Of a stretch of 64,000 bases of DNA, positions 18,658 to 27,023 are shown piece after piece (position 1 is the first letter of the stretch; each line of letters begins with the position of its first letter). This stretch comes from Desulfacinum infernum DSM 9756 (GTDB taxonomy: Bacteria; Desulfobacterota; Syntrophobacteria; Syntrophobacterales; DSM-9756). The DNA lies in assembly GCF_900129305.1 (NCBI RefSeq), contig NZ_FQVB01000009.1:62001-126000 (forward strand), in the 5' to 3' direction. The translations under genes and the position numbers were made by a program. The notes beneath the pieces were generated by a model that saw only the letters and a list, made by a program, of their open reading frames with translations, made no database searches and was not told where the DNA came from.

Positions 18658-19065
18658 ATGAGTCGGTCGGCCAAGTCCTTGGGAAGCCTCTTGCTGGTGG
18701 TGGTCTTCGGCGCGCTAATCTTGGGATGTGCCACCACATCAGAAACGGGAACATCGGGATTTTCCGTCAAGAAGCTGACCATTCCCGAAACAGTCAGCAC
18801 CAAGTCACCCTACCCGGCCGTCATGCACTGTGTAGGCCTTGAAAAGGTGGACATTCTCCAAGGGCATTTTTTCTGGAATGGAGAGGGGCCTTATGCCTAT
18901 GAACCCACCCGCGTCGATCCCCAGTCGGGTGAGGTGGTCTTCATGCTTCACACAGGTAGACCGGGTACCTACCGCATAACGGGCTATGTATCCTTTTGGG
19001 ACAAGGCGACCTCGAAGGTGGGAAAAACGAAACCGGTCTCGGCGGGCTTTGTCCTCGCAAGGTGA
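18658..19065 (+). CDS. Small lipoprotein of unknown function
   Basis: 135 residues from ATG 18658 with GAAAGGAGG upstream. A basic start and hydrophobic helix lead to the lipobox LILGC with C24 as the acylated residue. Serine after the cysteine is absent (ATT), which does not by itself fix inner- or outer-membrane sorting. The mature part is beta-rich (VVFMLHTGRPGTYRITGYV looks like an Ig-like or carbohydrate-binding sandwich strand pair). No family is recognised, and no operon partner is visible. Confidence 0.75.
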   Translation: MSRSAKSLGSLLLVVVFGALILGCATTSETGTSGFSVKKLTIPETVSTKSPYPAVMHCVGLEKVDILQGHFFWNGEGPYAYEPTRVDPQSGEVVFMLHTGRPGTYRITGYVSFWDKATSKVGKTKPVSAGFVLAR

Positions 19066-19247
19066 CACCAAGGCCCACCCCCATATCTCCGCGGCCTGCC
19101 TTTTGGCCAACCGGATTGAGCAGCCGAATTGCCATGGCCTTCAAAACGGCTCTTATCCCCTTGACAAAACAGGCGCTCGATTGGATGGTGCCTGCACTTC
19201 CAGGCCCGCGGGCGCGAGGGCCTGGAAATCGGGGGCAAGGCGTTTTC

Positions 19248-19315
19248 GTAGGGGCGGGCTTTATGCCCGCCCGTGAAGACCGCACAATCAAAAGGAATCG
19301 TTCAATTCAGTTATG
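19248..19315. repeat. REP-like palindrome with conserved flank
   Basis: GTAGGGGCGGGCTTTATGCC arm, then about 40 bases ending in AATCGTTCAATTC. The same flank follows copies at about 5480, 33056, 34634 and 38985. The rest of the 19066-19389 gap holds no gene that I can see. Confidence 0.75.
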
Positions 19316-19389
19316 TTTTACGCCGGGGGCGGATCATCCTCCGCCCCTTTTTCGATGGAAGGATGCCACAAAAGGGAGGCCGTGAAGGG

Positions 19390-20712
19390 ATGAACGTTGC
19401 TTTGGGGATTCGGCGGGAAGACAAGAACGAGTGGGAACGGCGGGTGCCTCTCACCCCGGACCAGGTGGGGAGCCTCATTCGGGACCACGGCCTATCGGTG
19501 ATCGTGCAGCCTTCGGAACTCCGGGTCTTTCCGGACGACGCCTACCGGGAGGCAGGGGCCCTGGTCCAGGAGGACCTCTCCCCGTGCCGGATCGTTCTGG
19601 GCGTCAAGGAAATGCCCGCCTCCCTCTTTCGCCCGGGGACCCTCTACGTCTTCTTTTCCCACACCATCAAGGGCCAATCCTACAACATGCCCATGCTCCG
19701 GGCCCTCATGGGCGCCGGGGCCCATCTCATGGACTATGAGCGGATCGTGGACTCCGCCGGGCGCCGCCTGGTGCTTTTCGGCCGCTACGCGGGCCTGGCC
19801 GGCATGATCGAATCCCTCCACGCCTTGGGGCGTCGCCTGGCCTGGGAAGGATGCGATCCTGGGCTCAATCCCTTCCTCTCCGTTCAGCAACCCTACCGAT
19901 ATGAAACCCTGGAAAACGCCCTGGGCCGCCTCAAGGAAGAGGCCGCGGCGGCCCTGGAAAAGAGCGGAGTTCCGGAAAGTCTGGGGCCTGTGGTGATCGG
20001 CGTGCTGGGCTACGGGAACGTGGCGCGCGGCGCCCTGGAAATCCTGGACTCCTGCTTTCCAGTCCGCCGATGGAAGCCCCGGGATCTCCTTTCCGGTGCG
20101 GTGGCCGACGCATCCCGCCGGATGCTCCACGTGGTGGTCTTCGGGGAAAAGGACACGGTGCGGCGTTCCGACGGCGGCTCCTTCGACCTGCAGGACTACT
20201 ACGCGCATCCCGAAAAGTACCGGCCGGCCCTGGCGCCCTACCTTCCCCACTTAACCGTGCTCATCAATGCCATTTACTGGGATCCACGGTATCCGGTGCT
20301 GGTGACGGCGGAAAACCTCCGGGAAGTCTATGCCCATCCGAAGGCCAAGCTCCAGGTTATCGGCGACATCACCTGCGACATCGAAGGTTCCATTGCCGTG
20401 ACCCGGAAGGCCACCAGTCCGTCCGATCCCTGTTACGTCTACGACGTGGAAACGGATGGCTTGCTGGACGGCATGGAAGGCGGCCGCGGTCCGGTCATCA
20501 TGGCCGTGGACAACCTGCCGTGCGAATTCCCCAGGGAGGCGTCGGAAGATTTCGGAAAGGCGCTGATGCCGTTTCTTCCAGAGCTTTGCCGGCTGGACCT
20601 GAACGATCCCGGGGCGCCCGCCGCGCTCCCCGACCCGCTCAAGCCGGCCCTCATCGTCCACCGGGGAGAGCTCACGCCCGACTATGCCTACCTGAAGCCG
20701 TTTCTGGCCTAA
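19390..20712 (+). CDS. Lysine-ketoglutarate reductase-like protein (alanine dehydrogenase/PNT fold)
   Basis: 440 residues from ATG 19390. The start ALGIRREDKNEWERRVPLTP is the N-terminal signature shared by saccharopine-forming lysine-ketoglutarate reductase and alanine dehydrogenase. HTIKGQSYNMPML and GYGNVARGALEIL (nucleotide-binding loop) agree with the reductase domain of the animal and plant LKR/SDH protein. It would join lysine and 2-oxoglutarate to saccharopine with NAD(P)H, in the cytoplasm. A separate saccharopine-dehydrogenase-like gene lies at 23610-24803 on the other strand, so the two halves of the pathway may be split here. The substrate is inferred. Confidence 0.85.
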   Translation: MNVALGIRREDKNEWERRVPLTPDQVGSLIRDHGLSVIVQPSELRVFPDDAYREAGALVQEDLSPCRIVLGVKEMPASLFRPGTLYVFFSHTIKGQSYNMPMLRALMGAGAHLMDYERIVDSAGRRLVLFGRYAGLAGMIESLHALGRRLAWEGCDPGLNPFLSVQQPYRYETLENALGRLKEEAAAALEKSGVPESLGPVVIGVLGYGNVARGALEILDSCFPVRRWKPRDLLSGAVADASRRMLHVVVFGEKDTVRRSDGGSFDLQDYYAHPEKYRPALAPYLPHLTVLINAIYWDPRYPVLVTAENLREVYAHPKAKLQVIGDITCDIEGSIAVTRKATSPSDPCYVYDVETDGLLDGMEGGRGPVIMAVDNLPCEFPREASEDFGKALMPFLPELCRLDLNDPGAPAALPDPLKPALIVHRGELTPDYAYLKPFLA

Positions 20713-20930
20713 GGGCTTGTCCGAGAATCCTCCTCCGGCTCAAGAGGCCGGGGAATTTCCGTCCTCTTCGTAGCCGCGGGGCTTCAGCCCCGCGGAAAGG
20801 TCCATCGTAACTCCATGAAATAACAGAAAATACGCGATGGCCTATCCGACGGCCGGGGGGTCCTCCGCAGCCCTAAAGGGCTGCGCTACGAGGAAAAAGG
20901 TCGTCCGCGGCGTTCTCAGACAGGCTCTTA
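20713..20930. repeat. MITE-like element, type II
   Basis: About 220 bp, nearly identical in order to 38385-38604: GCTTGTCCGAGAAT, then a CGTAGCCGCGGGGCTTCAGC hairpin, AACTCCATGAAATAACAG, a CGCAGCCCTAAAGGGCTGCG hairpin, and the inverted end TTCTCAGACAGGCTC. No coding capacity of its own. Confidence 0.75.
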
Positions 20931-21320
20931 GAAGGCTGCCCGAGATCGCTGTTTTCCCGGGAGCGCGGGCGTCTCGCCCGCTACTTGTGCGGGCCGGAGG
21001 CCCGCGCTCCCAGCGGAAAGAACTTTCGGACACATTGTCGGACACCCTGGGCCCGGCGGCCGGGAATTACGCACGAGAGGGATCGACATTTCGGGGAGGG
21101 GCGGGGGTTATCCCCGCCCGCCAAGCGCACGGTGACAAAAACCGGGTTGTCGCCCATTACGGACGGGGCCGCGGCAACGAAGGATGAAGCGCACCCTGAA
21201 AAGCAGGCCCTCGTGGGGGCGAATGACTATTGCTCCTACAGGCCGCGTTTCATGAAAAGGGATCGCTCCGGCTGAGTTTTTCCGATGGCTGCAGGGATCG
21301 GGGGGCCGCCTTCGGTCGGT
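20931..21320. repeat. Further palindromes between convergent genes
   Basis: A GAGCGCGGGCGTCTCGCCCG / CGGGCCGGAGGCCCGCGCTC pair at about 20959-21010, then TTTCGGACACATTGTCGGAC, a GAGGGGCGGGGGTTAT copy near 21095 and a GGGGGCGAATGACTATTGC copy near 21213. No gene is seen before the UroD-like stop at 21321. Confidence 0.65.
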
Positions 21321-22232
21321 TTATGGACGCAAGGAACGCACCACCTGGTAGGCCCACGAGACGGCGTCCAGGTCCATGCCGGAAAAGAGGCCGCTGGTGG
21401 TTCCGAAGATCCATCCGGTTCGGTCGGGAACCGATTCCAGGAGAGCGGTCACGTGCCGCTCCACCTCCTCCCGAGCGGCCTCTCCCGTGAGCCATGCGGG
21501 ATCCAGGTTGCCCCACAGGCACAGTCGGTCTCCGTATTCTTTCTTGACGGCGGCAAGATCCATGTCCGAGCGGGGATCCAGGCAGTGCAGCCCGTGGATG
21601 CCGGTATCCGCGAGGTCTCCCATGAGCAGATTGAGATTGCCGTCCGAATGGAAAAAGACGGTCAAACCCGCATCCCTTGCGGCGGACGTCGCCCGCGAAA
21701 TCCATGGGAAATAGCTCTTTCGAAGGCGTGCGGGAGAAACGAAAGGACCCTTGCCGTAGGCGATGTCATCGGCCAGCACAAGACCGTGGGCCCCCTGCTC
21801 GGCGGCATGGCGGATTTGGGCCAGAGCCTGTTCCAGGGAATTCTCGAAGATTTCCCGGACGGTCTCGGTTTCCCTCTCGAAGGCCGTCAGAAAGGGCATC
21901 CACCCCAGGACCCGGCATCCCCACCCGAAGGGACCGTTTACTGTGACGAAAACGAAAAGATCCGTCTCCCGGACCCAGCAGGGAAGGTCCGGCCAGGGCG
22001 TCTGAACCTGCCGGGTTCCGAGTCCGCTCGGGTCCGCTGGTGATTCCGGAGGCGGCAGGCACACCAGGTCCGCGCCCAGGTGATGCAGCAGGGCCCGCCG
22101 CCTTGGAAAACCAGGCGGAAGCGACGGTGCGAAGGCGTCGGCCAGGGCCTCGTCGATGCAGAGCTCCCCCACGGGCAGGCGGTCCACGGGCTCACAGCGG
22201 ACGGCCCGTTCCACACGGTGTCGGGACGTCAC
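21321..22232 (-). CDS. Uroporphyrinogen decarboxylase-family protein (UroD/MtaA-like)
   Basis: 303 residues from GTG 22232, whose start overlaps the stop of the MmgE/PrpD gene (GTGA). TSRHRVERAVRCEPVDRLPV is the family N-terminus and FFHSDGNLN the metal-site region of corrinoid-linked UroD relatives. It lacks the arginine-rich porphyrin pocket features of true HemE and is shorter, so it is more likely a methyltransferase-type or unknown-substrate relative than a heme enzyme. Its place at the end of a transporter and opine-like catabolic operon supports a catabolic role. No corrinoid protein or methionine-synthase-like partner is seen nearby. Confidence 0.8.
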   Translation of the reverse strand: MTSRHRVERAVRCEPVDRLPVGELCIDEALADAFAPSLPPGFPRRRALLHHLGADLVCLPPPESPADPSGLGTRQVQTPWPDLPCWVRETDLFVFVTVNGPFGWGCRVLGWMPFLTAFERETETVREIFENSLEQALAQIRHAAEQGAHGLVLADDIAYGKGPFVSPARLRKSYFPWISRATSAARDAGLTVFFHSDGNLNLLMGDLADTGIHGLHCLDPRSDMDLAAVKKEYGDRLCLWGNLDPAWLTGEAAREEVERHVTALLESVPDRTGWIFGTTSGLFSGMDLDAVSWAYQVVRSLRP

Positions 22233-23632
22233 GGCAGGGGCCTCCCGTTCGAAGCCGCCTCCCTGTATTTCGGCGCCTCGTTGGCGATGCGTTCCATGAG
22301 AGGATCCAAGGAAGGGAGTGCGTCCAGGTTCCGCACCACCTCCACCACCGCCCGCCTTGCGGCCGGATCCAGGACGGGTCCGGTGAGCCGGTGGAATTTT
22401 TCTTCCAAGGCTTCGTTGGACATGGGGTGATCCGGATCTCCCAGGGGATCCACGATGGTCTTTTGGAAGGTCGCTCCGGAGCCGGTTTCCACGGTAACCC
22501 GGGCGGGGGTGTGGGCGGGAAAGAGGGCGTCCAGCGATTCGTCCCGGCCCAGTTCCACCCGGCGGGCGAAATGGACGACCGCCGCATCGCCCAGGGTCTC
22601 TTCCCCCAGGGGCAGCAGAGCATCCCTTCCCCGCACGGCCGCCACGGCCAGGCAAAACGGTACGCTGTACTGGGCCGATTCCAGGGACGGCGGGTCGGGG
22701 TAGTTGTTCAGTGTGAGCGCCCGGCCGAAGGTGGCCACCCGCACCCGGCGGATCCGCTCGGCGTCCAGGCCGTGCTCGTCCATGATCTCGCACAGAGCGT
22801 CCACGGCGCTGTGGATCCAGCGACAGCAGGAATAGGGCTTGAAGTAGGTCCTTTCGATGGCGAAGGATTCCTTCAGTTTCGATCGGATCCGCACCGCATC
22901 GTAGTAGGCCGGGTGGTCCAGGATGTCGGTGGGGCCCGTGTATCCTTCCACGGCCAGATCCAGCGCCACCAGGCCCGTGAAAGTGGCCCAGGGAATGCCT
23001 TCCTTCACGCTGTTTCCCATCACCTTGCTGTATCCCGCGGCGGAAAGCCCCGGAGACTGCACACCGGCCACCGCCATGGCTTCCGCCACGTGGTGCGGGG
23101 TCAGGCGGCGGAGTCTTCCCGCAGCCGCCACCACTCCGTAGGCGGCCCAGCGTCCCGTGGACAGGGTGTCCAGGGCCGCGAAGTCCCGTGCGGCCGCCAC
23201 GCGAACGGCCACCTCGTAGCCCACCACCACGGCCGCCAGAAGTTCCTTTCCCGAAACCCGGGTTTCCTCCCCCACCGCCACGGCCGCCGGGATGATGGCC
23301 GCTCCGGGGTGCCCTCCGGCCGCCCGGTGTCCGTCGTCCAGGTCCAGGGCACTGGCAGCGGCGCTGTTGGCCATGGCCACGGCGGGCGCCGGGTGCTTCA
23401 GGCCGTGGAACCACACGGTGGCCTGGCCCGAAACGGAATAGCGGTCGAAGACGCGCCGGACGGCCCGGGCCGGCAGGCTGGAGACTCCCGCCGCCGCGGA
23501 GCCCACCAGGTCCAGCACGCACCTCTTGGCCGCATCCAGGGCGGACGCCGGAAGGGCGTCCGATTCCAGGTTGATGGCGAAATCGGCTAGAACGTCGGTG
23601 GTTCTGGTTTCAGATGCCGGTTCCGGCCCCAT
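22229..23632 (-). CDS. MmgE/PrpD-family protein (2-methylcitrate dehydratase-like)
   Basis: 467 residues. DDGHRAAGGHPGAAIIPAAVA is the family signature of helix plus loop, followed by GYEVAVRVAAA and KPYSCCRWIHSAVDAL. Known members are 2-methylcitrate dehydratase, cis-aconitate decarboxylase and iminodisuccinate epimerase-type enzymes. Which activity applies here is open; there is no prpB or prpC around it, so propionate breakdown is not supported. It overlaps the end of the saccharopine-dehydrogenase-like gene by 23 bases and the start of the UroD-like gene by four, so all three are co-translated. Confidence 0.9.
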   Translation of the reverse strand: MGPEPASETRTTDVLADFAINLESDALPASALDAAKRCVLDLVGSAAAGVSSLPARAVRRVFDRYSVSGQATVWFHGLKHPAPAVAMANSAAASALDLDDGHRAAGGHPGAAIIPAAVAVGEETRVSGKELLAAVVVGYEVAVRVAAARDFAALDTLSTGRWAAYGVVAAAGRLRRLTPHHVAEAMAVAGVQSPGLSAAGYSKVMGNSVKEGIPWATFTGLVALDLAVEGYTGPTDILDHPAYYDAVRIRSKLKESFAIERTYFKPYSCCRWIHSAVDALCEIMDEHGLDAERIRRVRVATFGRALTLNNYPDPPSLESAQYSVPFCLAVAAVRGRDALLPLGEETLGDAAVVHFARRVELGRDESLDALFPAHTPARVTVETGSGATFQKTIVDPLGDPDHPMSNEALEEKFHRLTGPVLDPAARRAVVEVVRNLDALPSLDPLMERIANEAPKYREAASNGRPLP

Positions 23633-24803
23633 GGTCTTCCACCTCTTTTTGAACGGTCATGCCCCGCCTTTTAAGTTCGCTGAGCAGGACGTCCGGTGGC
23701 ACGTCCCGGGCCGGGTTGAGCAGTCCCCGCCTGGTGATGGTGCAGTTCAGGATCAGTTGCGCTCCGATGGCGGCCGTGTAGCCCACGGTGCGGTTCATGG
23801 CGAAAAGCCCCGTTTCCAGGTCCCGGTAGTCGATGAGCCAGTAGGAGACGCGCCGGGGTTCGCCGTCCTTCAAACCCCAGGCTCGGGCGAGCAGGATCAC
23901 CACGTCCCGTTCGTCGTCGGCGAAGGTGAGGCGCGGAGTCAGGTGATGGACCAGGAACTGGCGCGGCGACACGCTGCATCCCCCCACGTCCACCGGGGCG
24001 TCTTCCAGGAAGCCCAACTCGGACAGGGCGTTCACGAGGGCGTTGTGGCCCGGCCATCGCAGGGCGAACCGCCCCATGGCCCGAACCTCACGGCCCAGCC
24101 CGAAGGTGTCCATGTAGGCCACGGCGTCCCCGTTGGGATAGGCCTCCAGGGTTCCCAGCCCGGGAACCTCCACCGTGTGACCGTATTCGGGCCAGAAGAC
24201 CTTTCCTTCGGCCACGCGCACTTCCCGGCCGTCCGCCAGGAATCGGGCGGGTCGCTTGTAGGCCTTGAGGACTCCGTCGAATGTCCAGCTGATCTTGTAG
24301 CGCAGGGGATTGTGGTCGGCGCACGCCGGCTCGGGCACCCCGGCCCCGTAGGAATGGAGACCATGCACCTGGTCCAGCTCTTCCAGGGCCAGCCGGCACA
24401 GCACCAGGTCGATCCCCGGATCCATGCCCATCTCGGGCAGAAGGGTGACGCCCGCCGATCGGGCTGCCTGGTCCAAACGGACGAGATCCCCCGTGTAGCT
24501 GGAACTGACGAAGTGCACGCCGCACACCACGGCCGCTTCGGCCACCTTGAACCCGAAGTGGGGCGGCAGCATGCAGATGACCGCATGGGGCCGGACGGAC
24601 CGCAGGAGCCGCTCCAGGTGCTCCGTGCTGGTGGCGTCCAGATGGACGACGCTGGTCTTCCGGTAGCCTTTCCGCCGGATGTGGTCTTCGGCGGCCTCGG
24701 CGTTCATGTCCGCCGCGACAATCTCCCGGACCTGCTCCGATCGTTCCAGATCGTGGAGCACCGCCTTTCCCTGCAGGCCCACCCCCAAAACCAGGATCTT
24801 CAT
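23610..24803 (-). CDS. Saccharopine dehydrogenase-like oxidoreductase
   Basis: 397 residues. MKILVLGVGLQGKAVLHDL is the Rossmann loop, followed by PHFGFKVAEAAVVCGVHFVS and LPEMGMDPGIDLVLCRLA, the typical saccharopine dehydrogenase (Lys9-type) core. This class splits saccharopine to glutamate and 2-aminoadipate semialdehyde, but relatives also act on other carboxyalkyl amino acids and carboxynorspermidine. GGAGG precedes ATG 24803. It sits after the peptide-type importer, which suggests an opine-like imported substrate, or lysine breakdown together with the reductase at 19390. Confidence 0.88.
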   Translation of the reverse strand: MKILVLGVGLQGKAVLHDLERSEQVREIVAADMNAEAAEDHIRRKGYRKTSVVHLDATSTEHLERLLRSVRPHAVICMLPPHFGFKVAEAAVVCGVHFVSSSYTGDLVRLDQAARSAGVTLLPEMGMDPGIDLVLCRLALEELDQVHGLHSYGAGVPEPACADHNPLRYKISWTFDGVLKAYKRPARFLADGREVRVAEGKVFWPEYGHTVEVPGLGTLEAYPNGDAVAYMDTFGLGREVRAMGRFALRWPGHNALVNALSELGFLEDAPVDVGGCSVSPRQFLVHHLTPRLTFADDERDVVILLARAWGLKDGEPRRVSYWLIDYRDLETGLFAMNRTVGYTAAIGAQLILNCTITRRGLLNPARDVPPDVLLSELKRRGMTVQKEVEDHGAGTGI

Positions 24804-24869
24804 CGTAGGAACCTCCGCTGCCGTCCAAGAAATAGCGAGTGATATGGTTTCCTGTTTCCGCGATGGAGG

Positions 24870-25787
24870 TCAGATGTTTCGAAGCCGCGGATCCAGCGCA
24901 TCCCGCAATCCGTCTCCCAGCAGGTTGATGGAAAGGATGGTGAGCATGATGGCCAGGCCCGGGAAGGTGACGAGCCACCACGCGTCCGTGATATACACCC
25001 GGCCTTCGGCCAACATGCGCCCCCAGGTGGGCGTGGGCGGCGGGGCGCCCATGCCCAGGAAAGACAGGCCGCTTTCCCAGATGATGATATTGGCCACGCG
25101 CAGGGTGCCCAGCACCAGCAGGGGGGAGATGACGTTGGGAAGGATGTGCCGAAGCAGGATCACCCGGTTCGGAGTTCCCACGGCCCGGGACGCCTCCACG
25201 AACTCCTTTTCCTTGAGCGACAACACGCTGCCCCGGATGGTCCGGGCGTACGTGACCCAGTCCGAAATGCCCAGCACCAGGATGAGGTTGAAGAGGGAAG
25301 ATCCCAGGACGGCGATCACGGAAATGGTGAGCAGCATGAAAGGATAGGCCATGAAGACATCGGCGATGCGCATGATGACGCTGTCCAGCCTTCCCCCGTA
25401 GTAGCCGGAGATGAGGCCCAGCACGATTCCCAGAAGCTCCGCCACCAGCACGGCGCTCAGCCCCACGGTGAGGGACACGCGGCTGCCGTGGAGGATGCGG
25501 GCCAGGATGTCCCGGCCCAGGTTGTCCGTTCCCAAGGGATGCTCCCAGCTTCCGCCCTCTTCCCAGGCGGGCGGCTGGAGCCTGGCGAGCAGATCCTGTT
25601 CCAAAGGGTCCACGCCGTAAAAGAGGGGAAACGAAAGGCTGGTGAGCACGATGGCCAGGAGTAGAATCCCTCCCACCAGGGCGCTGGGACGCCGGGCCAC
25701 CTCCCGGGTCGTTTCCCAAAGGAGGCGGAGTCGCGGCTGGATTTCTTCCGTGAAAGCCGTGGGGAATGTGGCGTTGGCGCTGTTCAT
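24870..25787 (-). CDS. Dipeptide/opine ABC transporter permease, DppC-like
   Basis: 305 residues from ATG 25787, inside the stop of the DppB-like gene (ATGA). A cytoplasmic start (LRLLWETTREVARRPSALVG), a large periplasmic loop with GTDNLGRDILARILHGSR and five or six membrane spans follow. The coupling loop EASRAVGTPNRVILLRHILPN is the EAA motif of the BPD_transp_1 domain. With DppB it forms the membrane channel of a peptide-type importer. It is the last transporter gene before the catabolic genes. Confidence 0.93.
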   Translation of the reverse strand: MNSANATFPTAFTEEIQPRLRLLWETTREVARRPSALVGGILLLAIVLTSLSFPLFYGVDPLEQDLLARLQPPAWEEGGSWEHPLGTDNLGRDILARILHGSRVSLTVGLSAVLVAELLGIVLGLISGYYGGRLDSVIMRIADVFMAYPFMLLTISVIAVLGSSLFNLILVLGISDWVTYARTIRGSVLSLKEKEFVEASRAVGTPNRVILLRHILPNVISPLLVLGTLRVANIIIWESGLSFLGMGAPPPTPTWGRMLAEGRVYITDAWWLVTFPGLAIMLTILSINLLGDGLRDALDPRLRNI

Positions 25788-26710
25788 TTTTCCTCGAGAT
25801 AACTGATTTGGGGGTCCAAATGGACGTAAAGCAGGTCCACCAAAAGATTCACCACCACAAAGATCACCGCCAGGACCAGCACGCACGCCTGCACCAGCGG
25901 GTAGTCCCGGTTGAAGATGGCCTGCACCACCAGCCGGCCGACCCCCGGCCAGGCAAAAACCGTTTCGATGATGACCGTACCTCCAATGAGGAAGCCGAAC
26001 TGCATGCCCGCCACGGTGACCAGGGGAATGAGGGCGTTCTTGAGGGCGTGCTTGCCGATGACGAGCCGCTCCTTGAGGCCCTTGGCCCGGGCGGTCCGCA
26101 CGTAATCCTGGCCCAGGACTTCCAGCATGACGGACCGGGTGAGCCGGGCGAACATGGCCATGAGACCCATGCCCAGGGCCAGGGACGGCATGACGAGATG
26201 AGCCCAGGACCCGCGTCCGGACGTGGGAAGCCAGCCCAGTTTCACGGAAAAGAGCAGAATCAGCATGATTCCCAGCCAGAAATGGGGCATGGAAAGCCCC
26301 AGGAGCGCCCCCAGCATGCTGCCCATGTCCAGCAGGGAATTTCGCCGCACCGCCGACACGATGCCGATGGGTACTGCCACGCTCAGGGCGATCACCATGG
26401 CCGCCACCGCCAGCTCCAGGCTGGCCGGCAGCCGCTCCAGGATGAGCTCCATGGCGGACACATGGTAGTAGAGCGATTCGCCGAAGTCACCTCGGACTGC
26501 GTTGGACGCAAAGCGCAGGTATTGGACGGGGATGGGATCGTTGAAGCCCAACCGTTCCCTCAGCTCCTCGATCTCCTGGTGGGAGGCGTCGGCGGGCAGC
26601 ATGAGCATCACCGGGTCTCCCGACAGGTGGATGAAGAAGAAGCTGATCATGGAGATCCCCACCATGACGTAGACGGCGTGCCAGAGTCTTTTGAGGATGT
26701 AGCGTCCCAT
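25784..26710 (-). CDS. Dipeptide/opine ABC transporter permease, DppB-like
   Basis: 308 residues from ATG 26710 (MGRYILKRL, the usual DppB start). One N-terminal membrane span, a periplasmic domain of about 70 residues (PADASHQEIEELRERLGFNDP), then five more spans with the EAA motif in DYVRTARAKGLKERLVIGKHAL. No strong ribosome site is seen upstream because the start abuts heptamer repeats. Paired by overlap with the DppC-like gene. Confidence 0.93.
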   Translation of the reverse strand: MGRYILKRLWHAVYVMVGISMISFFFIHLSGDPVMLMLPADASHQEIEELRERLGFNDPIPVQYLRFASNAVRGDFGESLYYHVSAMELILERLPASLELAVAAMVIALSVAVPIGIVSAVRRNSLLDMGSMLGALLGLSMPHFWLGIMLILLFSVKLGWLPTSGRGSWAHLVMPSLALGMGLMAMFARLTRSVMLEVLGQDYVRTARAKGLKERLVIGKHALKNALIPLVTVAGMQFGFLIGGTVIIETVFAWPGVGRLVVQAIFNRDYPLVQACVLVLAVIFVVVNLLVDLLYVHLDPQISYLEEK

Positions 26711-27023
26711 GGAGGTCAAAGGTCAAAGTTAAGGGTTAAAGGCAAAAGGCAAAAGGTAAAAGGCAAAAGGTAAAAGGTTAAAGGTTAATGGTTAATGGTT
26801 AGATGGGTTGAGGGTGAAGGGGACGAGGGAAAAGGTTCAGGCACGGACCCCTTGGGTAGGGGCGGGGTTTATCCCCGCCCGCTAGCCACGCGGTGTAAGA
26901 GACACCCGAAGAAAAAACCGCTCAGTCTAGGGGAAAGGAACAAGGCGTGAATGGACGGTGAAGCGAATGGCTTGTTCCTTTCCCTTTTCGCCTTTAACCT
27001 TTCCTCCTTCCCCTTTCCCCTCC
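26711..27023. repeat. Heptamer arrays and a REP-like palindrome
   Basis: 26713-26802 runs in 7-bp units (GGTCAAA, GCAAAAG, GTAAAAG, GTTAAAG, GTTAATG), directly against the DppB start. 26856-26881 is a GTAGGGGCGGGGTTTAT palindrome, followed by an arm (GCGGTGTAAGAGACACCCGA) that recurs inverted at 38880-38930. From 26977 C/T-rich heptamers (CTTTAAC, CTTTCCT) run into the end of the DppA-like gene. Confidence 0.8.

Noticed and set aside
21321-22232. UroD-like gene as heme-biosynthetic HemE
   Set aside because: Too short, lacks the porphyrin-binding arginine cluster, and lies in a catabolic operon with no heme genes.
22229-23632. MmgE/PrpD gene as part of a 2-methylcitrate cycle
   Set aside because: No prpB, prpC or acn-like neighbours; the operon context is an importer and SDH-like enzyme.
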